From NCBI GenBank assembly GCA_033762315.1, contig JANRLS010000063.1, positions 1 through 64,000 of the forward strand: a stretch of 64,000 nt of DNA, read 5' to 3'. The notes beneath the pieces were generated by a model. The model saw nothing but the letters and a program-made list of their open reading frames with translations. It made no database searches and was not told the origin of the DNA. Shown in pieces: positions 17,626 through 26,659 of this stretch (position 1 is the first letter of the stretch; each line of letters begins with the position of its first letter). This DNA comes from CAYLLN01 sp033762315. Lineage in GTDB: Bacteria; Planctomycetota; Planctomycetia; Pirellulales; Pirellulaceae. The position numbers and the translations under genes were made by a program.

Positions 17626-18528
17626 ATGGCTGACCACGGTCACAACGGACACGGCGCGGCGAACCACGGATCGAACGGCCACGGCCACGAGCCGGCGGCG
17701 AAGGCTCCCGCCGATTTCGAGGTTCGCATTTTGCGGCAAGATGGCCCCGGCCAGGCCAGCTACTGGGAGCGGCACCGGGTTCCGTATGAGTCCGAGATGA
17801 ACGTCATCAGCGTGCTGCAGCGGATCGCCGCTCAAAGCACCACCGCCGACGGCAAGAAGGTCGCGCCGGTCGCCTGGGATTGCAACTGCCTGGAAGAGGT
17901 GTGCGGCGCTTGCACGATGGTCATCAACGGCAAGGTGCGGCAATCGTGCTCGGCCCTCGTCGATAAACTGCTGGCCGAACATCCCGGCGAGATCGAACTC
18001 GCCCCGATGACGAAGTTCCCGGTGGTCCGCGATTTGTGCGTCGATCGCTCGCGGCTCTTCCGGGCGCTCACCAAGGTGAAGGCTTGGATTCCGGCCGATG
18101 GCTACTACGACCAAGGCCCCGGCCCCAAGGTTTCGCCCGCCGATCAGGAAGTGAACTACCCGCTCAGCGAGTGCATGAGCTGCGGCTGCTGCCTCGATGC
18201 TTGCCCGCAATACGTCAAGATCGAGGTCGAGCGGCTGGAAGGGGAATCGGAAGCCGATTTCACCGCCCGCAAAAATGCCGCCTACGATGCCGGCTTCGTC
18301 GGAGCGCACGCCATCAGCCAGGCGATGCTGTTCAATCGGCATCCCACCGGCGCGAACAATGCCGCCGAGCGGCTCGACGCGCTGATGTCCGAAGGGGGCA
18401 TTCAAGAATGCGGCAACGCCCAGAACTGCGTGGCCGTGTGCCCCAAACGCATCCCACTGACCACCAGCATCGGCCGGGCCGGTCGGGCCACCACGATCCG
18501 CATGTTCCAAAAGTGGTTCGGGTCGTAA
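17626..18528 (+). CDS. sdhB: Succinate dehydrogenase iron-sulfur subunit
   Basis: Electron-transfer subunit of complex II, 300 aa. The plant-type 2Fe-2S ligands are in 'DCNCLEEVCGACT' and 'VRQSC'. The C-terminal ferredoxin domain has 'CMSCGCCLDACPQY' and 'CGNAQNCVAVCPKRIP', which together supply the 4Fe-4S and 3Fe-4S ligands. An added N-terminal extension of about 25 residues is rich in His, Gly and Asn ('HGHNGHGAANHGSNGHGH'). That is unlike typical SdhB and could bind metal, though this is only suggested by composition. The stop is 7 bp from the convergent end of the M14 peptidase gene. Confidence 0.94.
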   Translation: MADHGHNGHGAANHGSNGHGHEPAAKAPADFEVRILRQDGPGQASYWERHRVPYESEMNVISVLQRIAAQSTTADGKKVAPVAWDCNCLEEVCGACTMVINGKVRQSCSALVDKLLAEHPGEIELAPMTKFPVVRDLCVDRSRLFRALTKVKAWIPADGYYDQGPGPKVSPADQEVNYPLSECMSCGCCLDACPQYVKIEVERLEGESEADFTARKNAAYDAGFVGAHAISQAMLFNRHPTGANNAAERLDALMSEGGIQECGNAQNCVAVCPKRIPLTTSIGRAGRATTIRMFQKWFGS

Positions 18529-18535
18529 CCGGCGC

Positions 18536-20323
18536 TCACTTCACTTCGCGCCGGTCGCTTCCCCCTTTGACGCTGCTCAAAGTCACTTCCAGCGGCCCCT
18601 CCCCCGCCACCAGCCAGCGGACGTAAACCACGTCGCGCCCCGGAATGGAAGCCAGTTTCAGCCGGGCCGGCTCGCGCTTCTGCTCCGCCGGCTCCTTGAA
18701 GAACGGCTCGGACGAAACGAGGCCGAGAATGACCTGGGCGTTTTCTCCGCTGAGCGCGGCAATGTCCGGCGGGGTGATCTTGCGCTTCACGTCGCCGGCA
18801 CTATGAGTCGGGCAGATTTTGGGATTCTCCAGAATGGCGGTCACTTGCCGTAGGTTCCCTCCCAGCGGCTTCACTTCGACCGATTGAATCTTGATCAGTG
18901 GCAGCTCGTCGGCGTGATACAGCGTGAACGCCATGTTCCGGTGGCACTCCTCCTCCAGCAAGAACGACGGGGGCTGGCGGATCCAATTCTTCTTCATCCC
19001 GCCAACCTCGACCTTGCCATATTGCGGATGGTCGATCTCCTTCCAGGGCGAGAATCCCTCGCCTAGGAGCAGGTATTTGTCGAACATGTGTTGCACTTCG
19101 GGGCTGCCGAAAAAGCCCTGGTGCCCCGGCTGCCGGAAGAAGTTGAACGGCGTGAAGAGCTCGTTGGTGAAGGCGAACACGCCCCGCGATTGGTGCAGCC
19201 AATCGACTTCGCCTCCCCAAACCTCGTAGAGGTCGTTGGCGATGTTCATGTAGCGATAGCCGGGGAGTACCTGCGAGCCGCGCTGGGCGAGAGAGTCGTA
19301 CACCTTCACGTCGGCGGTTTCGAAGCTATCGGCTTTGTCGCCAGGGCCGCGCAGAATCATCCCGCCGGCATTGTGATACGATTGCCCCCCCGCGATGTTC
19401 GGATGCGCCGCGATGAAATCCGCCACCAGGCGGTTTTCCTGGATTGAGAACGGATAGCGGTGGGCCCCGTTTTGCACGTAATCAGGCTGCCAGTTCCAGC
19501 CCCAGTCGCGGTTGGGGTCGTAGTAGCCGTCGCCGTCCTCGTTCACTTCGCCATCACCGTCGCTGTCCTTTCCTTCTTGCCCCAGGATCGAATACTCCCC
19601 CTTCTCGCCGTCTTTCACCGGCACGAGCAACTGGGGGAAATCGGCGTGCGGCTTGTAGCGGCCATTGGGATCGCGAACGCGCATCAGGGTGATGCTCTCG
19701 TCCCCGTCCAGATCGTCGGGGCCGTCTTCATCGACGAGGCCATCCCGGTCGTCGTCGAAGGGCCGCTGCCCGGTGCGGGGCGAATGCGTGGTGTTCGGCT
19801 CGTAAAAGTGGGCATCGCGCGAGTCGGGGCTCATCATTGGCAGCAGGAAAAAGACCCGCTCGTCGAGCAGGCGGCGAACGACATCGCTCTCGTCGGCCAT
19901 TTCGCACAGGAACCAGGCGGTGTAGAGCACCACCTCGACCGACTGGATCTCATTGGCATGAATGCCGCCGTCGATCCACATGGCCGGGCGCGAGTTCGCG
20001 TCCCCCTTGGCGAAGTTGGTAACCGTGAGGAGCCACATCTCGCGGCCGCCGTGCGACTTGCCCAGGCTTTGCAGCCGGGTCAGATCGGGATAAGCCGCCG
20101 CCAGATTCTGAATGATCTTTGTCGCTTGGGCGTGATCGTGAAAGCGGTTCCACTCGGCCTGCACCTTCGCCACCCGAGGCGCGCCGAGCGTTTGGTAGGG
20201 GAGCTTGGGCTTCTCTTCAGCCGGGGCGACCAGCGGATTCGTGCAGGCGAGGGCCAGGGGGATGAGAGCCAAGTGGAGCCACGGATGACGCGGCGCACGC
20301 GGATCGCTGGCAGGAATTTTCAT
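18536..20323 (-). CDS. M14 zinc carboxypeptidase, exported, active-site intact
   Basis: Exported metallocarboxypeptidase (595 aa from ATG 20323; ATGs at 20341 and 20374 are alternatives). A signal peptide is followed by the M14 domain. Zinc ligands are His122 and Glu125 ('GGIHANEIQ') and His317 ('QSYHNAGG'); the catalytic Glu388 lies in 'AFTNELF'. An insertion between the ligand pairs contains acidic DxDxDG-type loops ('DDDRDGLVDEDGPDDLDGDE', 'KDSDGDGEVNEDGDG') that look like calcium sites. A paralogue follows upstream on the same strand (20492-22183) but has lost these ligands. Peptide substrate unknown. Confidence 0.85.
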   Translation of the reverse strand: MKIPASDPRAPRHPWLHLALIPLALACTNPLVAPAEEKPKLPYQTLGAPRVAKVQAEWNRFHDHAQATKIIQNLAAAYPDLTRLQSLGKSHGGREMWLLTVTNFAKGDANSRPAMWIDGGIHANEIQSVEVVLYTAWFLCEMADESDVVRRLLDERVFFLLPMMSPDSRDAHFYEPNTTHSPRTGQRPFDDDRDGLVDEDGPDDLDGDESITLMRVRDPNGRYKPHADFPQLLVPVKDGEKGEYSILGQEGKDSDGDGEVNEDGDGYYDPNRDWGWNWQPDYVQNGAHRYPFSIQENRLVADFIAAHPNIAGGQSYHNAGGMILRGPGDKADSFETADVKVYDSLAQRGSQVLPGYRYMNIANDLYEVWGGEVDWLHQSRGVFAFTNELFTPFNFFRQPGHQGFFGSPEVQHMFDKYLLLGEGFSPWKEIDHPQYGKVEVGGMKKNWIRQPPSFLLEEECHRNMAFTLYHADELPLIKIQSVEVKPLGGNLRQVTAILENPKICPTHSAGDVKRKITPPDIAALSGENAQVILGLVSSEPFFKEPAEQKREPARLKLASIPGRDVVYVRWLVAGEGPLEVTLSSVKGGSDRREVK

Positions 20324-20491
20324 GGCGGTTTCAACCTTCATGCAGGTTCGATCATCCTTTCGTATCCGAGTCATCCGCGTGACCTGTGGTCAGGTCTTCG
20401 TGCGCCGAGTGCCTATTCGCCTCGGGCTCACGACTGGCCCATTATTTTGCCGGCCATCATTTTGCTTCTTCTTCTGCGAGCCAACCCTCAG

Positions 20492-22183
20492 CTACCGGAC
20501 CTCGGCCGTCGCTTTCATCTCGCCCGCCGCCGGCGCGAAGACTTTGATTTCCACCCCTTTCGGCAACTCGCCGGGAACGCGGACGAGCCACGTTCGCTCG
20601 GCCTTGCCGCCGGCTCCTTCGAGTCGTGGCAATTGGCCGCGGGGGTGCCCTTGCAAAAATTCGGTGCCGGGGGGCAGGGCGAGTTCCACTCGCAGCGGAT
20701 AAGGTTCCTCGTTCACGCGCCCCATCTCGGGCATCGTCGGCAAATAGCCTTGGTTGACGAAGGTGGCCGAGATTCGCAGCACGCCACCCCCCAGGCTTTC
20801 CGCCTTGGCCTCGGCAATCGCCAGCTTCGCAAATCGCCCCGGCAGCGCGGTGAGAAACCGCGTGTGCTTCTCCGCGAGTCCATCCAGTTCCTTTGCCGGC
20901 GGATTCAGGCCATAGAACGGCTTGAAGCCCCCAACTTCCACCTTCTGACCGGGGAAATCGGGGTGCTCGACCGGCGTCCAAGGCACAAAGCCGTCGAGCT
21001 TCTCGCGCGACAGCCAGCGAAGCAGGTTGATCTCGTCGGCTCCCCGCTTCTCGCCCGAGGGCTTGGGCTCCTCCGCTCCTTCGGCGGGCTTCGGAGGCTC
21101 GACCTTCGGTATCCACCAGCCCCGCGCGGCCAATGGCCAGCGGCCGTAGTGAAAATAGGCCCACGGTGCGAATGCGCCGCGGCTGGCGGCAGCTTCGGGG
21201 GCGTCTTTGCCGCCATGCAGCTTGACGTAGTCGGCCGCCAGAAAATCGAGCGCGGGTGAATCGGCACTGAGGACGGTGGTCTTGATCCGGGCCCCTTCGG
21301 CCTGCTTGTCGGGCTTCCAGGGATGAAAGAGGTTGTCCTCGGGTGAAAAGCAAAACACGGCCGCAATATTTGGCCGGTCGAACAGAAAATCAGCCAGCAG
21401 TCGATGTTCCGGCTCGCTGACCGCATTGGCTCCGCTGCCGGTCACGAACGGCTCGTAGCGGAAGGGGAAATTGCGATTGAAGGCGACCCCATCCCCACCA
21501 TCTTCGTTCCACTGCTCATCGTGATCGTCGTCCTTCCCTTCCACCAGCAGGCGGTATTGCCCCCGTTCGTCCTTCTTCCGGTCGGCCTGGATCAGCACCC
21601 GCGGATCGTCGGGATGCGACATCCAGGGGCCAGTGTCGTCGGCGACGCGCATCAGCGTGATCCAGCCGTCGCCGTTCAGGTCGTCGGGGGGATCTTCGCC
21701 GAACTGGAAATCGCGGTCGTCGTCGGTGCGGCGGTCGTTGCCGGCCCGTTCGCGAAACGGAGCCACGAAGCACTTTTCGCAGGCTTCGGGACTGGGGCGC
21801 GGCACGAAGTAGAACGTCGCCTCGCTCAGCAATTTTCGAGTCGCTTCGTCGGTCTTGGCAAGCTCGACCAACTGCGCGGCGGCTCGCAGGGCGAGTTCCG
21901 CGCCGGCCAGGTGCGGGCCATGCACATTGCCAATCACGGCGATTGCCGGCCGAGCATCGACCTCTCCCGAACCGATGGCGAGCAGCCAGACATCGCGCCC
22001 TCCCAGCGATTTGCCGAGCGAATGCACCTGCACCAGGTCGGATTCATCCAGCGTGCGGACCTGCGCCGTGAACTGGGCGTCGTTCGCGTAGCCCTCCAAT
22101 GCCGGATTGGCGCGAACAACCATGCACAGACCAAGCGCAATAGTTCCGGCCAAAAGATAGTAGCGCGCAAGCGAAGCAATCAT
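20492..22183 (-). CDS. M14 carboxypeptidase paralogue with degenerate active site
   Basis: 563 aa, exported (signal peptide 'YYLLAGTIALGLCMVVRA'), co-linear with the downstream M14 peptidase: 'HSLGKSLGGRDVWLLAI' matches its 'QSLGKSHGGREMWLLTV', and the acidic 'DDLNGDGWITLMRV' insertion is shared. The zinc motif HxxE has become His88-Gly-Pro-His91. The third ligand region 'QSYHNAG' is 'VFCFSPED', with no His. The catalytic Glu region 'FTNELF' is 'APWAYF'. Three of four active-site residues are therefore changed, so it is probably a non-peptidase that binds peptide or cell wall, or a regulator of its neighbour. The frame is long and intact, so it is not simply decaying. Confidence 0.8.
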   Translation of the reverse strand: MIASLARYYLLAGTIALGLCMVVRANPALEGYANDAQFTAQVRTLDESDLVQVHSLGKSLGGRDVWLLAIGSGEVDARPAIAVIGNVHGPHLAGAELALRAAAQLVELAKTDEATRKLLSEATFYFVPRPSPEACEKCFVAPFRERAGNDRRTDDDRDFQFGEDPPDDLNGDGWITLMRVADDTGPWMSHPDDPRVLIQADRKKDERGQYRLLVEGKDDDHDEQWNEDGGDGVAFNRNFPFRYEPFVTGSGANAVSEPEHRLLADFLFDRPNIAAVFCFSPEDNLFHPWKPDKQAEGARIKTTVLSADSPALDFLAADYVKLHGGKDAPEAAASRGAFAPWAYFHYGRWPLAARGWWIPKVEPPKPAEGAEEPKPSGEKRGADEINLLRWLSREKLDGFVPWTPVEHPDFPGQKVEVGGFKPFYGLNPPAKELDGLAEKHTRFLTALPGRFAKLAIAEAKAESLGGGVLRISATFVNQGYLPTMPEMGRVNEEPYPLRVELALPPGTEFLQGHPRGQLPRLEGAGGKAERTWLVRVPGELPKGVEIKVFAPAAGEMKATAEVR

Positions 22184-22369
22184 GGAGAGGCTAGCCCGGC
22201 GGGTCGGTGCGGATGGTAACGGCCAAAGCGGCTATACCACTATAGTTTGCGGCCGGGCGGCAAGGGGGAAACGGAGGGGGTGTTTCCGCGAGAATGGCGA
22301 GCCAAACAACGGACCGGTAGCAAATTTGCTTCCGGCTATTCGTGGGGCATGCGTTGTTGCCGGGTTGGC

Positions 22370-23368
22370 CTAGTGCTTGATGAGCTTGATCGGCAGGGGG
22401 CGATCGAAGCTCGCGCCCAGGACGGCGTCTTCTTCGTCGATGCCGGCGGCGACCTGGCCGCGATGATTGTGGAAGGGATCATCGCGCAGCGTGGGGCCGA
22501 CCGGATTGGGAATCCAGGTGATGTGGCCATCTTCGTACAGCAGGTTTTGGCCGCGGCCGCCGTGGTTGGCACTGGCCCGGCCGGGCTGCTGGTCGCTCGG
22601 AGCATCGCCAAGCAGCACGTATTGCTGACGCTGCTTGTCGGCGGGGGGAACCAGGCTATCGCCGCGCGTGTAGCCCAGGCTGTAGCCGAAATCGCCTCCC
22701 ATGGTTTGCTGATAGCGGGCCAGTGCGGGGCCGGTGAACGAATCCAGTTCGGCGAGCGTGGGGAGCTTTAATTGACCGTCGCGAGCCAGGCTCGAGGAGG
22801 GGCAGGCAAACGCGCGCGGATCGGTGACGAGCTGATGGCTGACGAGGGTCGGAGCATAGACGCCGGCCACGCCGCGGTTCCCTTCGGGAGCGATCGCCGG
22901 AAACTGGTGCCGGGGGTCTTGATGGCTGTATTCGTGCATCGCCGCGCCCAGCTCGCGCAGGCGGTTTTGGCACATCACGACATCGGCCTGAAAGTGGCTA
23001 TAAGATAAGGCCGGGAAAAACAGCGTCGCCGCCACCAGCAGCACCGCCGCCGCGGCGAGCAAATCGACCCACCGCAAGCGGGAGCCGCCATCGAGTTGCA
23101 TGGTCAGGGCCGCGCCACGCCGCGAGCTAGCAGGGGCGACCAGCGTTTGGGCGGCGACGAACTCACAGGTTCGCGTGGCCAGCCCGACCGGCGGCTCGAA
23201 ATGCTCCGGCCGCTCGTCCAGGCCGATGCGGCCGAGGCAGCGCGAGAGAGCCTCCAGTTCTTGCCGCAACAAGGGGCTATTTTGCAATTCTTGCTCGACC
23301 TGCGCTTCTTCCGTGCGCTCTAGCGCTTGCAGCAGGTAGCCCAGCAAATGTTCGCGTGTCGGGGTCAT
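22370..23368 (-). CDS. Anti-sigma-like membrane protein with DUF1559-like ectodomain
   Basis: 332 aa from the ATG whose first bases overlap the sigma-factor stop (ATGA), a sign of coupled translation. The N-terminal 95 residues are helical and cytoplasmic ('REHLLGYLLQALERTEEAQVEQEL'), as in anti-sigma factors, but without a zinc HxxxCxxC motif. One membrane helix spans about 101-120. The exterior part resembles a DUF1559 pseudopilin head: 'CQNRLRELGAAMHEYSHQDPRHQFP' and, near the end, 'HGGRGQNLLYEDGHITWI' in place of H-x9-DG. The inferred role is to hold the adjacent ECF sigma factor and respond to a surface signal. The exact family is not named. Confidence 0.75.
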   Translation of the reverse strand: MTPTREHLLGYLLQALERTEEAQVEQELQNSPLLRQELEALSRCLGRIGLDERPEHFEPPVGLATRTCEFVAAQTLVAPASSRRGAALTMQLDGGSRLRWVDLLAAAAVLLVAATLFFPALSYSHFQADVVMCQNRLRELGAAMHEYSHQDPRHQFPAIAPEGNRGVAGVYAPTLVSHQLVTDPRAFACPSSSLARDGQLKLPTLAELDSFTGPALARYQQTMGGDFGYSLGYTRGDSLVPPADKQRQQYVLLGDAPSDQQPGRASANHGGRGQNLLYEDGHITWIPNPVGPTLRDDPFHNHRGQVAAGIDEEDAVLGASFDRPLPIKLIKH

Positions 23369-24012
23369 GGCGATTCCGGATGGGCTGAATTCCAGGCTTG
23401 GGTGAGCTTGGCCACTGCCGCGTGCATGCGGCTTTTGACGGTTCCTACGGGGACATTCAAGGCCTCGGCCGCCTCGCGATACTTCAGGTGTTGGAAGTAA
23501 AGCAAATGCAGCACTTCGCGGAGCGGCTGAGGAAGCTCGCTCAGGGCTTGAACGATCCACTGCTTCCGCTCGGTTTTGCTGATCTCGGCCGTGGGGGTGG
23601 GCTCGGGGCTGACCAGCAAATCGAGCAACTTGCCCACCTCTTCACCATCGTTGCTGGCGGCCCGGTCGAGGCTGACCATCCGATGCCGACGGCTGCGACG
23701 CTGGGCGTCAATCGCCTGGTTGGTGGCGATCGTGTACAGCCACGGCCGGAAGGCCCGACCCGACTCGAAATGCTCGCATTTCAGGTGAACCTGGAGAAAC
23801 GCGGCTTGGAAGGCGTCTTCGGCCATCTCCGCATCCCCCAGGTAGCGCCGCAGGTAGCTGAAGAGCTCGCGCTCGTAACGCCGGACCAATTGGGTGAATA
23901 AATCCCGATTGCCCGTCGTCCGATAGCCCAGCAGCAATTCTTCGTCCGTGGGCGAAGAATCACTCGCAGGGTTCGGCAGCTTAACCGTCGGCTGATTCAA
24001 GGTGGCACTCAT
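23365..24012 (-). CDS. ECF-type RNA polymerase sigma factor
   Basis: 215 aa. ATG 24012 is preferred over the TTG at 24027. Region 2 is clear ('DLFTQLVRRYERELFSYLRRYLGDAEMAEDAFQ', then 'FRPWLYTIATNQAIDAQRR'), and region 4 has a helix-turn-helix ('LPQPLREVLHLLYFQHLKYREAAEALNVPVGTVKSR'). It redirects RNA polymerase to a regulon that cannot be read from this window. It overlaps the anti-sigma gene by ATGA. The divergent permease gene starts about 230 bp away, and the gap holds the promoters of both. Confidence 0.92.
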   Translation of the reverse strand: MSATLNQPTVKLPNPASDSSPTDEELLLGYRTTGNRDLFTQLVRRYERELFSYLRRYLGDAEMAEDAFQAAFLQVHLKCEHFESGRAFRPWLYTIATNQAIDAQRRSRRHRMVSLDRAASNDGEEVGKLLDLLVSPEPTPTAEISKTERKQWIVQALSELPQPLREVLHLLYFQHLKYREAAEALNVPVGTVKSRMHAAVAKLTQAWNSAHPESP

Positions 24013-24241
24013 TTCTCTACGAACCAAAAGGGCGGAAGTTCACCAGAAAATTCGCCCTGGGCCGCCATTCCGAGAGGTTTGACATGCCAGCGGTCGCGCG
24101 GGGGCATTCTATCGGGCGGCAGGTGAAAAGTCCGCCAATTTTCCCCGGTTTCGCGCCGCGGCGGCCGATTTGACAGCCGCCAGAGGGCTTCCTACACTCA
24201 CGGCTCCCCTAGACGCAAAGGCCGTGCCACACGAGGCTCCT

Positions 24242-25888
24242 GTGACTGCCCCGCGCTACGAATGGGCCAAAGCTGGCGACGTTAACGCCTTTTTCGGCTT
24301 GATGTTAGATAACGTCGCGAATTTGCTCTTGACGGTCAGCTTGCTTTCGGTGGTCTTTGAATTTCCTACCAAAGTGGCGCTACGCTACATGGTTCCCGGC
24401 ACCGCGATGGGGGTGCTGGTGGGAGACCTGCTCTTTTTTTGGCTGGCCTTGCGATTGGCCCGGCAAACTGGTCGTAACTCCATAACTGCCATGCCTTTAG
24501 GGCTGGATACGCCCAGCACGCTGGGGATGGTGTTCTTCGTTCTCGGACCCACCTACAAGGCTGCCCTCGCCCGTGGGCTTTCGGTGGACGACGCCGCAAT
24601 TCACACCTGGCATGTGGGAATTTGTGCGATCTTCGTAAGTGGTGTCTTCAAAATGGGTTGCGCCTTTGCCTCCAACTCGATCCGGCAGTTCTTCCCCAGG
24701 GCGGGGCTGCTTGGTTCGCTAACTGCTATCGCTCTGGTGCTGATCTCCTTCTTGCCACTGTTAGAAATCCTGCATTCCCCGATTGTGGGGTTCTTGTCGC
24801 TAGCGGTAGTGTTGACGACCCTGATCGCCCGGATTGACCTCCCCTTCAAGCTGCCTGGAGCCGTGGGGGCGTTGCTTATCGGGGGACTGATGTATTACGG
24901 ATTGCTAGCGGTGCAGGGTTCGGCCTGGTTTCCCCAGGAATTGGCTTTGCCGAGTGAGCCACCCCGCATCGAGCCGGCGGAAGGGCTATTTCCCACGGAG
25001 TGGCTCACGGCCTTTCGGTTCGAGTGGGTTGGCGCGATGCACGAATCGTTGCAGTTCCTGCCGATCGTCATTCCCTTTGCCCTGGCAACTGTCGTAGGGG
25101 GCATTGATTGCACCGAAAGCGCGGCGGCGGTCGGCGACGAGTTCGACACCGGCCAGGTCATCGGCATCGAAGCGCTGGCGACGATCGTCGCGGCCTTGTG
25201 CGGCGGAGTGATTCAATCGACCCCCTACATCGGCCAGCCCGCCTATAAGGCGATGGGGGCGCGAGCGGCCTATGTGCTCGCGACCGCGCTCTTTGTCGGC
25301 AGCGCGGGGCTCTTGGGCTATTTCGGCTACCTCTATGTCGTCATCCCGAAGGTCACGGTGTTTCCGATCCTGGTGTTCATCGGCCTGGAAATCACCGCCC
25401 AGAGCTTTCATGCCACGCCGCTACGGCACTATCCGGCTGTCGCCTTTGCCTGCATTCCGGCACTCGCCAAGCTCGCCGACATTTTCATCGAAAAGCTGGG
25501 AATCAACATTTCCACACTGCCAAACCCAACCCTGGCCGACGAACTCACCACGCTCCGCATCCTCTCCAACGGCTTCGTCGTAACGAGCCTCCTCTGGGCT
25601 TCGGCACTGGCCGCCCTGATCGATCGCCGCTTGTGGCGAGCGTCGCCCATGTTTTTGGCTTCCGCGCTGTTCACGCTGTTCGGCATCATGCATTCGCCAC
25701 TTCTAGGGAGTCCGATGTATTTACCGTGGAACATCGACGAAGCGGTTCGACACCATGTGTTTTCGTTCGCGGTGGGGTATGCGCTGGTGGCCCTGCTGCT
25801 GTTCGCCTGGGGCTTCGTGCTACGAGCGCAAGGCATCCAGCCGATCGAGGACGAGCCACCCCAGAAGGGCGCGACCCATGCCGCTTAG
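24242..25888 (+). CDS. Multi-spanning permease, xanthine/uracil-permease-like (NCS2 fold)
   Basis: About 548 aa with roughly twelve hydrophobic helices. The frame is open from TTG 24170, but GTG 24242 has GAGG six bases upstream and starts just before the conserved 'YEWAKAGDVNAFFGLMLDNVANLLL'. Conserved-looking pieces are 'SITAMPLGLDTPSTLGMVFFVLGP' and 'GGIDCTESAAAVGDEFDTGQVIGIEALATIVAALCGGVIQSTPYIGQPAYKAMGAR'; the second resembles the NCS2/AzgA substrate-site helices. A purine or related substrate is a family-level guess. The methyltransferase gene starts inside its last codons (11-bp overlap), so the two are co-translated. Confidence 0.65.
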   Translation: MTAPRYEWAKAGDVNAFFGLMLDNVANLLLTVSLLSVVFEFPTKVALRYMVPGTAMGVLVGDLLFFWLALRLARQTGRNSITAMPLGLDTPSTLGMVFFVLGPTYKAALARGLSVDDAAIHTWHVGICAIFVSGVFKMGCAFASNSIRQFFPRAGLLGSLTAIALVLISFLPLLEILHSPIVGFLSLAVVLTTLIARIDLPFKLPGAVGALLIGGLMYYGLLAVQGSAWFPQELALPSEPPRIEPAEGLFPTEWLTAFRFEWVGAMHESLQFLPIVIPFALATVVGGIDCTESAAAVGDEFDTGQVIGIEALATIVAALCGGVIQSTPYIGQPAYKAMGARAAYVLATALFVGSAGLLGYFGYLYVVIPKVTVFPILVFIGLEITAQSFHATPLRHYPAVAFACIPALAKLADIFIEKLGINISTLPNPTLADELTTLRILSNGFVVTSLLWASALAALIDRRLWRASPMFLASALFTLFGIMHSPLLGSPMYLPWNIDEAVRHHVFSFAVGYALVALLLFAWGFVLRAQGIQPIEDEPPQKGATHAA

Positions 25889-26600
25889 CCGGATTCTCGA
25901 ACCCGAGGTGATGGACACGCCGACCGAAGCGGCCGATTACGACGCGATGGACCACTCCGCGGTCAATCGAGTGTTCGTGGACGACTTGCTGCGGGAGGTT
26001 CGAGGTTGCAAGTTCCAGGTTCCAGGTTCTGAAGCCCTATCGGCCCTCGATTCAGAAAGATCAACGCTCGATATTCTCGATCTCGGCACGGGAACCGCTC
26101 AGATTCCGATCGAGCTTTGCCGCCGCCACGAATCTTGCCGCGTCATGGCCGCCGATGCCGCGGCTAACATGCTCGAAATCGCCCATTACAACCTCGAAAT
26201 TCACGGCTTGACCGAGCGCATTCAATTGGCCCGCGTCGATGCGAAGGCTTTGCCATTCGCGACCGCGATGTTCGATGTGGTGATGTCCAACAGCATTATC
26301 CATCACATTCCCGAGCCGCTTTCGGTCTTGCGCGAGGGGGTGCGCGTGGTTCGACCCGGCGGCCTGCTCTTTTTTCGCGACCTGCTTCGTCCCGGCGACC
26401 AGGCGGAACTCAATCACCTCGTCGAAACCCATGCCGCCGGGGCCACCGAAAATCAGCGCCGCATGTTCGCCGAGTCGCTACACGCCGCGCTGTCGCTGGC
26501 CGAAATTCGCGAGCTGGTCGCGACCCTCGGCTTTGCTGAAAGTTCGGTGCGGCAAACGACCGACCGCCATTGGACCTGGATCAGCCAGGCGGCTGGTTGA
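25878..26600 (+). CDS. SAM-dependent class I methyltransferase
   Basis: 240 aa from ATG 25878, which overlaps the permease stop. The Rossmann fold has motif I 'ILDLGTGTAQIPIEL', acidic loop 'VMAADAAANML', motif II/III 'DAKALPFATAMFDVVMSNSIIHHIPE' and 'VRPGGLLFFRDLLRP', all typical of the methyltransferase-11/25 group. The acceptor substrate cannot be deduced. Overlap with the permease suggests both act on one small molecule. The next gene is convergent, ending at 26660. Confidence 0.85.
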   Translation: MPLSRILEPEVMDTPTEAADYDAMDHSAVNRVFVDDLLREVRGCKFQVPGSEALSALDSERSTLDILDLGTGTAQIPIELCRRHESCRVMAADAAANMLEIAHYNLEIHGLTERIQLARVDAKALPFATAMFDVVMSNSIIHHIPEPLSVLREGVRVVRPGGLLFFRDLLRPGDQAELNHLVETHAAGATENQRRMFAESLHAALSLAEIRELVATLGFAESSVRQTTDRHWTWISQAAG

Positions 26601-26659
26601 CGCGGATTCGAGTCGCGGAAATTGACCTGGAATTGCCACCGCCGCCGATTTCCTCCCGG

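Noticed and set aside
19460..21259. A 599-codon plus-strand open frame
   Set aside because: It is antisense to the two M14 peptidase genes, which have clear family motifs; its own translation has none.
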